Assembly (NCBI GenBank): GCA_903888395.1
Contig: CAISTO010000447.1
Coordinates: 1 to 11,384, forward strand
Length of the DNA: 11,384 bases
DNA from: an uncultured Bacteroidota bacterium
Lineage (GTDB): Bacteria > Bacteroidota > Bacteroidia > UKL13-3
Reading direction: 5' to 3'
Shown here one piece after another: positions 7,032 to 11,384 of this stretch. The notes under the pieces were generated by a model that worked only from the letters and a program-made list of their open reading frames with translations, was not told where the DNA came from and ran no database searches. Position 1 is the stretch's first letter. Each line of letters opens with the position of its first letter. Position numbers and translations under genes: made by a program.

Positions 7032-7087
7032 ACAAAAGCCCCTAAATATTAGCGCTAAGCTTAGCGCTAATATTTAGGGGCTTTTGT
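7032..7087. repeat. 56-bp perfect palindrome with nested TTAGCGCTAA palindromes
   Basis: Checked base by base: every position from 7032 to 7059 pairs with its mirror from 7087 back to 7060, giving 28-bp arms and no spacer. The outer part (CAAAAGCCCCTAAATA and its complement) resembles a classic rho-independent terminator with U-run on both strands. The core holds two copies of the self-complementary TTAGCGCTAA (7049-7058 and 7061-7070) separated by GC. As RNA it would form a very stable hairpin on either strand; as DNA it could extrude a cruciform. It may terminate ettA transcripts, though 160 bases past the stop. Confidence 0.9.
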
Positions 7088-7108
7088 TATGTTTATCCAT
7101 GCCTTTAA

Positions 7109-7155
7109 CCCCGAATTTCATTCGGGGCTATTCATATTAAACTCCTACGGAGTTT
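7109..7155 (+). repeat. REP-like two-hairpin module, right copy
   Basis: A hairpin with arms CCCCGAAT (7109-7116) and ATTCGGGG (7120-7127) is followed by the spacer CTATTCATATT and a hairpin AAACTCC-TAC-GGAGTTT (7139-7155). The hairpin order and spacer mirror the module at 6960-7005. The pair therefore stands in inverted orientation around the 56-bp palindrome. Confidence 0.6.
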
Positions 7156-7175
7156 CTCTTTTTTTGGGTTCTTAG

Positions 7176-7201
7176 ATTGAATCATATGCGATTGTTATTG
7201 G
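7176..7201. repeat. Outer right module, diverged inverted copy of 6892-6917
   Basis: Shares an uninterrupted ATATGCGAT core and 19 of 26 positions with the reverse complement of 6892-6917. It marks the outer right limit of the mirrored structure around the palindrome. It has lost the outer stem seen on the left. Confidence 0.45.
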
Positions 7202-7305
7202 CACGGTAATAGATTTTGTTAAAAAATAAAAACAGAACTTAGGTATTAATTGCCGTTGCTTTCAAACAACGGATATAAAAACTATAAATACTGAATAATT
7301 TTAAT

Positions 7306-7335
7306 AAAAAGCTTCGCAATATTGTGGAGCTTTTT
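7306..7335. terminator. Bidirectional terminator 1 between ettA and gpx
   Basis: AAAAAGCT (7306-7313) pairs with AGCTTTTT (7328-7335). The pairing continues through G-U and Watson-Crick pairs to the centre at 7320/7321, 15 bp in all. U-runs lie on both strands. It is placed to stop plus-strand transcription before the gpx terminator. Confidence 0.75.
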
Positions 7336-7381
7336 GTGTTTATTATCATTCTGTTTTATACCATTTTTTATGAAATTATTT

Positions 7382-7427
7382 AAAACAAAAAAGCCAGAAT
7401 CATAACTGATTTTGGCTTTTTTGTTTT
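7382..7427. terminator. Bidirectional terminator 2, downstream of gpx
   Basis: Perfect 15-bp arms, AAAACAAAAAAGCCA (7382-7396) and TGGCTTTTTTGTTTT (7413-7427), extend inward by six more pairs (one G-U) to a 4-base loop. It lies 42 bases past the gpx stop on the minus strand. It is the likely end of the ispH-gpx transcript and can also stop plus-strand read-through. Confidence 0.85.
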
Positions 7428-7469
7428 GCATTTTAGGAATGCAGTAAAATTAATTAAATAGCTATAAAT

Positions 7470-8045
7470 TTACTTCAAAAACTTAGCTATTTCATCACTC
7501 AAAGGTTCAGTTCCACTAGGGAAATATTCAACAAAATTTCCGTTTTCGTCTATTAAAAACTTGCCAAAATTCCATTTAACAGTTACATCTTTTACCCCAT
7601 TATTTTCTTTATTGGTTAACCATTGGTAAACCGGATGTTGGTCTTTTCCTTTTACATCTATTTTTTCTGTTAATGGAAAGGTAACGCCATAGTTTTTTTT
7701 GCAAAATGTTGCAATTTCATCAGCAGTTCCTGACTCTTGGTATAAAAATTGGTTACAAGGAAATCCTATAATAACCAGTTTTTCTTTATTGGCTTCATAA
7801 AGCTTTTCTAATCCTTCGTATTGTGGTGTATAGCCACATTTACTAGCTACATTAACCAATAAAACTTTTTTACCTTTGAATTGGCTAAAATCAATATTCG
7901 ATTTTCCATCCAATGATTTGATAGATAAATTATAAAAACCTTTTCCTTTTACGGTGTTTTCAGCTTTGCGGTTTTTAAAACTGTAAAATATAAATGCACC
8001 AATTGACAATGCTGATAAAGTGATGATGATTGTTTTCATTTTCAT
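7470..8045 (-). CDS. Glutathione peroxidase-family thiol peroxidase with N-terminal membrane anchor
   Basis: A 191-residue protein. Residues 5-22 form one hydrophobic segment after MKMK, with no lipobox or clear signal-peptidase site, so it is probably membrane-anchored facing the periplasm, or exported. The thioredoxin-fold peroxidase domain follows from about residue 36. The peroxidatic cysteine is C70 in NVASKCGYT (65-73). GFPCNQF (94-100), FCKKNYGVTFP (114-124, with C115 at the usual resolving-cysteine position) and WNFGKFL (158-164, W158 and N159) complete the catalytic set. The Cys rather than Sec and the presence of C115 suggest a thioredoxin-dependent enzyme reducing hydroperoxides, despite the family name. 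An alternative start at Met3 would change little. It follows ispH by 12 bases and is probably co-transcribed. Confidence 0.93.
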   Translation of the reverse strand: MKMKTIIITLSALSIGAFIFYSFKNRKAENTVKGKGFYNLSIKSLDGKSNIDFSQFKGKKVLLVNVASKCGYTPQYEGLEKLYEANKEKLVIIGFPCNQFLYQESGTADEIATFCKKNYGVTFPLTEKIDVKGKDQHPVYQWLTNKENNGVKDVTVKWNFGKFLIDENGNFVEYFPSGTEPLSDEIAKFLK

Positions 8046-8057
8046 TATTTAATATTT

Positions 8058-8900
8058 TTATAAGGCTAAAATAGTTTCTTTAATTTCTTCCATTTGCCAC
8101 TGTGGTGTGCTGGTAGCACCACAAATACCTATGTTCTCGTTTTCATTGAACCATTCTTTTTGCAGTTCATTTTTATTACTAACAAAATATGTGTTTGGAT
8201 TGTTTTCCTTACAAACATCAAAAAGCACTTTTCCATTTGAAGATTTTAAGCCAGCAACAAAAATTACTTTATCAAACTTTTTCACAAAAGTTGGTAATTG
8301 AACATCGCGGTTACTTACTTGGCGGCAAAGCGTATCATTAAAATCAACTTCAATGCCTTTTTCTTCCAATGTAGATTTTAGTTTATATAAATTTTTTGTG
8401 CGTTTAGTTGTTTGACTAAACAGTTGTAATTTTTTTGGCAATTCGTATTTTTCTAACTCATCAAATGTTTCAATAACAATGGCATCTCCGTTGGTTTGGC
8501 CAACCAAACCTTTAACCTCAGCATGGCCATGTTTTCCATATATTAGAATTTGTTCATTATCATTATAAGCTTCACGAACCCTGTTTTGTAATTTTAGAAC
8601 TACAGGACAACTTGCGTCAACAAGTTCAATATTATTTTCCAAGGCTAACTTATAGGTTTCTGGTGGTTCACCGTGAGCTCTGATTAAAACTTTTTCGTTT
8701 TTAATATTTTTCAGTTGTTCATGGTCAATTATTTGTAAACCTTTAGCTTTTAAACGGCTCACTTCTTCATCGTTATGAACAATATCGCCAAGGCAATATA
8801 ATTTACCTTCATCTTCTAAAATATCTTCGGCCATAGAAATGGCAAAAACCACCCCAAAGCAAAATCCTGAATTATCGTCTATTTCTATATTTACTTTCAT
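8058..8900 (-). CDS. ispH: 4-hydroxy-3-methylbut-2-enyl diphosphate reductase
   Basis: A 280-residue cytosolic [4Fe-4S] enzyme, the last step of the MEP pathway, reducing HMBPP to IPP and DMAPP. The three cluster cysteines are C14 (SGFCFGV), C98 (DASCPVV) and C192 (DTLCRQVSNR). Substrate residues are H42 (IVHN), H76 (RAHGEPP), H126 and E128 (GHAEVKG), T164/T165 (SQTT), S220, S221 and N222 (KSSNGK), and S264 in GATSTP. These correspond to the known E. coli active-site residues. The RQVSNR text after the third cysteine replaces the usual YATTNRQ and is a variant I associate with Bacteroidota. Length is slightly below E. coli (316) because of a shorter C-terminus. It leads a two-gene unit with the peroxidase and is divergent from maeB. 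No convincing promoter was found in its leader. Confidence 0.95.
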   Translation of the reverse strand: MKVNIEIDDNSGFCFGVVFAISMAEDILEDEGKLYCLGDIVHNDEEVSRLKAKGLQIIDHEQLKNIKNEKVLIRAHGEPPETYKLALENNIELVDASCPVVLKLQNRVREAYNDNEQILIYGKHGHAEVKGLVGQTNGDAIVIETFDELEKYELPKKLQLFSQTTKRTKNLYKLKSTLEEKGIEVDFNDTLCRQVSNRDVQLPTFVKKFDKVIFVAGLKSSNGKVLFDVCKENNPNTYFVSNKNELQKEWFNENENIGICGATSTPQWQMEEIKETILAL

Positions 8901-9008
8901 AAAACTTTACAATATTAAACTTTTATAGTACTTTTTAGTTTTAACAAGCAAGAAATTATTTTATTCAAATTATAAACATCCTATTTAATATTCATCAAAT
9001 TGCAAGAA

Positions 9009-9039
9009 TTTATTGATAAAATACAATGATATCAATAAA
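9009..9039. promoter_or_regulatory. Perfect inverted repeat in the ispH-maeB intergenic region
   Basis: Arms TTTATTGATA (9009-9018) and TATCAATAAA (9030-9039) are exact reverse complements around an 11-base spacer, about one helical turn, as expected for a dimer-binding operator. It lies about 110 bases upstream of the ispH start and 170 bases upstream of the maeB promoter element. No regulator can be named. Confidence 0.35.
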
Positions 9040-9209
9040 AACTAATCAGTAAAAATAGTATTTATCCATTTAGAATGATATAAAAATATTGAAAAAAGGC
9101 AGTCAAAATTTATATTTTAAATCTCTTTAATTTAAAAAATAAAAGTACAATTGCTTTAAAGCAGCTACAACTATATTTTTTATCAAATTTTTATATAAAA
9201 AAAATGTAG

Positions 9210-9217
9210 TACGTTTG
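9210..9217 (+). promoter_or_regulatory. -7 element of the maeB promoter
   Basis: TACGTTTG matches TAnnTTTG exactly and would give a leader of about 60 bases before the ATG at 9283. The -33 region is a T-run (around 9188-9192) without a proper TTG. It is the only full match close to the gene. Confidence 0.5.
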
Positions 9218-9282
9218 TTTTTAAATATTGATTTGTTTTTCAGATCAATCAACTATAACTAAGCATTTTTAGAAAAAAAATA

Positions 9283-11384
9283 ATGAGTCAATTAAAAGAA
9301 GACGCTTTAAATTATCACAGTAAAGGACGTCCGGGAAAAATAGCCGTTGTACCTACAAAACCTACCAATACCAAACGCGATTTAAGTTTAGCATACTCAC
9401 CAGGAGTAGCAGAACCGTGCTTAGCCATTGCCGAAAATCCAGATGATGTTTATAAATATACTGCCAAAGGAAACTTAGTAGCAGTAATTTCAAATGGAAC
9501 AGCGGTACTTGGACTTGGTGATATAGGACCTGAAGCATCAAAGCCAGTAATGGAAGGAAAGGCAATTTTGTTTAAAATATTTGCTGATATTGATGTTTTT
9601 GATATAGAAATAAACACAAAAGATACCGAAGAATTTATAAATACAGTTAAAAACATAGCCTGTACATTTGGCGGTATCAATTTAGAAGATATAAAAGCAC
9701 CTGAATGTTTTGAAATAGAAAGACGTTTAAAAGAAGAATTAAACATTCCTATCATGCACGATGATCAGCATGGAACAGCTATAATTACAGGTGCTGCATT
9801 ATTAAACTCATTAGAAATAGTAGGTAAAAAAATCAGTGATATTCAAGTAGTTTATAATGGTGCCGGTGCTGCTGCTATAAGTTGTGCAAAAATAATGATG
9901 GCATTAGGTGTGAAAAAGGAAAACTTAATCATGTGCGATAGCAAAGGAGTGATAAGAACCGACAGCCCAAATTTAGACGAAACTAAAAAACAATTTGCCA
10001 CTTCTCGCAATATAAATTCTCTACAAGAAGCCATGTTAAATTCCGATGTATTTGTTGGATTATCGAAAGCCGATGTGGTTACACAAGATATGTTACGCAG
10101 CATGGCAAAAGATTGTGTTGTTTTTGCTTTAGCAAATCCAAATCCTGAAATTTCTTATGAACTTGCCATAGCCTCACGCCCAGATATTATTATAGCTACC
10201 GGACGAAGCGATTATCCTAACCAAGTTAATAATGTATTAGGTTTTCCATATATTTTTAGAGGAGCATTAGATGTTAGAGCTAGCAAAATAACTGAGGAAA
10301 TGAAAATTGCAGCAGTTTATGCTTTAGCAAAATTAACCAAAGAACCCGTTCCAGAAATTGTAAATTTAGCTTACAATGAAAAAAATGTAATATTTGGTAA
10401 AAACTACATCATTCCAAAACCTATTGATCCTCGTTTAATTACAACGGTTTCACCGGCAGTAGCAAAAGCCGCCATGGATTGTGGTGTAGCAAAAAATCCT
10501 ATTCACGATTGGGATAAATATAACCATCAATTATTAGCTAGATTAGGGAAAGAAAGTAATTTTATAAGAGCAATTACAGATAAAGCCAAAAACGAACCTA
10601 AAAGAGTTGTATTTGCTGAAGCTGATAATTATAAAATATTACGTGCTGCGCAAATAGTAAAAGATGAAGGAATAGCCATTCCAATTTTACTTGGAAACAA
10701 AAAGAAAATTGCAGCAATTATTGCTGAAAACAATATAAAACTAAACGATGTTAGCATTATTGACCCAAAAGAAGATGATGCTAAATGCAACGCATTTGCT
10801 GATATATTTTTTAATAAACGCCAACGAAAAGGGGTTACGTTGCATGAAGCCAGAAAACTGATGCAGGACAGAAATTATTATGCACCAATGATGATAGAAA
10901 TGGGCGAAGCCGATGCTTTAATTAGTGGATTAACCAAAAATTATCCTACTTCCATTAAGCCCGCATTACAAATTTTAGGAAAAGAGGAAGGAACTAAAAA
11001 TGTTGCTGGAATGTATATTATGCTAACTAATAAAGGCACTTTATTTTTTTCTGATACCACAGTTAATCGTTTTCCAAGTGCCGATGATTTAGTTGACATT
11101 ACTTACTCGACTTATAAAGCAGTAAAAAAATTCAATATGGAGCCACGAATTGCTTTGTTAAGTTATAGCAATTTTGGATCAGCTGGTGGCGAAGTGCCTG
11201 AAAAAATGAATCAAGTTCGTAAAACTTTAAAAGAACTTTATCCATTTATGGTTGTTGATGGTGATATACAAGCCAACATTGCTTTAAACCAAAAATTATT
11301 AGCAAGTAATTTTCCTTTCAGTGAGTTAAATGGGGATCCAGTAAATACATTCATTTTTCCATCACTTTCATCAGGAAATATTAC
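9283..11384 (+). CDS. maeB: NADP-dependent malic enzyme with C-terminal phosphotransacetylase-like domain, 3' end missing
   Basis: Open from the ATG at 9283 to the window edge, 700 codons plus two bases; the family is about 750-770 residues, so only the last part is missing. It decarboxylates malate to pyruvate with reduction of NADP+. The N-terminal malic domain has YSPGVAEPC (38-46, Y38 catalytic), LGLGDIGPEASKPVMEGK (76-93, K93 catalytic), and metal ligands in APECFEIE (E141) and HDDQHGTA (159-166). The NAD(P)-binding domain has YNGAGAAAISC (191-201) and NPNPEI (285-290). The PTA_PTB-like domain starts near residue 440 (VVFAEADNYKILRAA) and includes LSGLTKNYP-type text (548-555), LSYSNFGSAGG (626-636) and GDIQANIAL (660-668). 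In MaeB this domain is regulatory, sensing acetyl-CoA, rather than a transferase. The start is preceded by an A-run and no Shine-Dalgarno. Cofactor preference is inferred from the fusion. Confidence 0.94.
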   Translation, partial: MSQLKEDALNYHSKGRPGKIAVVPTKPTNTKRDLSLAYSPGVAEPCLAIAENPDDVYKYTAKGNLVAVISNGTAVLGLGDIGPEASKPVMEGKAILFKIFADIDVFDIEINTKDTEEFINTVKNIACTFGGINLEDIKAPECFEIERRLKEELNIPIMHDDQHGTAIITGAALLNSLEIVGKKISDIQVVYNGAGAAAISCAKIMMALGVKKENLIMCDSKGVIRTDSPNLDETKKQFATSRNINSLQEAMLNSDVFVGLSKADVVTQDMLRSMAKDCVVFALANPNPEISYELAIASRPDIIIATGRSDYPNQVNNVLGFPYIFRGALDVRASKITEEMKIAAVYALAKLTKEPVPEIVNLAYNEKNVIFGKNYIIPKPIDPRLITTVSPAVAKAAMDCGVAKNPIHDWDKYNHQLLARLGKESNFIRAITDKAKNEPKRVVFAEADNYKILRAAQIVKDEGIAIPILLGNKKKIAAIIAENNIKLNDVSIIDPKEDDAKCNAFADIFFNKRQRKGVTLHEARKLMQDRNYYAPMMIEMGEADALISGLTKNYPTSIKPALQILGKEEGTKNVAGMYIMLTNKGTLFFSDTTVNRFPSADDLVDITYSTYKAVKKFNMEPRIALLSYSNFGSAGGEVPEKMNQVRKTLKELYPFMVVDGDIQANIALNQKLLASNFPFSELNGDPVNTFIFPSLSSGNI

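Larger units (their letters stand above)
6873..7469. other. 597-bp non-coding region between convergent ettA and gpx
   Basis: There is no plausible gene. From left to right it contains a bent hairpin cluster (6877-6917), a two-hairpin module (6960-7005), a 56-bp perfect palindrome (7032-7087), a second two-hairpin module in opposite orientation (7109-7155), a diverged mirror copy of the first block (7176-7201), a small hairpin (7253-7258 with 7267-7272, CCGTTG/CAACGG) and two bidirectional terminators (7306-7335, 7382-7427). No transposase gene or tRNA is visible. Confidence 0.85.
8901..9282. other. 382-bp A/T-rich divergent intergenic region between ispH and maeB
   Basis: No gene or RNA is recognisable. 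It contains a perfect dyad at 9009-9039, a 12-bp palindrome TGCTTTAAAGCA at 9152-9163 and a -7 promoter element for maeB at 9210-9217. The rest is low-complexity A/T sequence without repeats I could resolve. Confidence 0.7.

Noticed and set aside
7032..7087. Recombination (dif-like or attachment) site at the palindrome
   Set aside because: Dif sites have about 11-bp imperfect arms around a 6-base centre; no integrase gene or direct-repeat borders are nearby.
6877..7201. Miniature inverted-repeat transposable element with terminal repeats and target duplication
   Set aside because: The mirrored modules are diverged and unequally spaced, and I found no clean flanking target-site duplication, so only a repeat call is made.
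8901..9282. tRNA, small RNA or riboswitch in the ispH-maeB gap
   Set aside because: No T-loop, anticodon arm or G/C-rich structured element is visible; the region is almost pure A/T.
9450..9755. Minus-strand open frames inside maeB (also 9362-9565 and 9852-10103)
   Set aside because: Antisense to conserved malic enzyme motifs, with no recognisable protein features and mutual overlap.

Overview
The window looks like a chromosomal segment of an AT-rich member of the Bacteroidota. The signs are the lack of Shine-Dalgarno sequences ahead of nearly every start, A/T-rich leaders, TAnnTTTG-type -7 promoter elements upstream of ettA and maeB, Bacteroidota-style protein variants (for example IspH with an LCRQVSNR third-cysteine motif), and short palindromic intergenic repeats of a kind I associate with this phylum. 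Genus cannot be told from the sequence alone.

Layout. Positions 1-2128 hold a minus-strand three-gene run: a UPF0158 protein, a MOSC-domain (mARC/YcbX-like) molybdenum-cofactor protein and a TIGR03862-type flavoprotein cut off by the left edge. A small three-helix membrane protein of unknown role lies at 2252-2533. Positions 2596-4996 hold, on the minus strand, UDP-glucose 6-dehydrogenase (ugd) and then UDP-glucuronate decarboxylase (UDP-xylose synthase). These are consecutive steps from UDP-glucose to UDP-glucuronate to UDP-xylose, supplying sugars for surface polysaccharide. A strong terminator hairpin lies between the two, so they may be separate transcripts. Divergently, ettA (ABC-F translation factor) runs 5199-6872 on the plus strand.

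The 597-bp gap 6873-7469 has no gene. It holds a 56-bp perfect palindrome flanked by mirrored hairpin modules (a REPIN/BIME-like arrangement) and then two strong bidirectional terminators that insulate ettA from the convergent minus-strand pair ispH-gpx (7470-8900). IspH is the last enzyme of the MEP isoprenoid pathway; the peroxidase is membrane-anchored or exported. After a 382-bp AT-rich divergent intergenic region, maeB (malic enzyme fused to a phosphotransacetylase-like domain) starts at 9283 and runs off the right edge.

The genes are mostly housekeeping and I see no defence system, prophage, CRISPR or biosynthetic cluster. The most unusual material is non-coding: the nested palindrome and mirrored repeats at 6877-7201, and perfect dyads upstream of ugd/ettA, uxs and ispH/maeB. 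The MOSC-flavoprotein pairing is the one gene association that could hint at an undescribed redox partnership.
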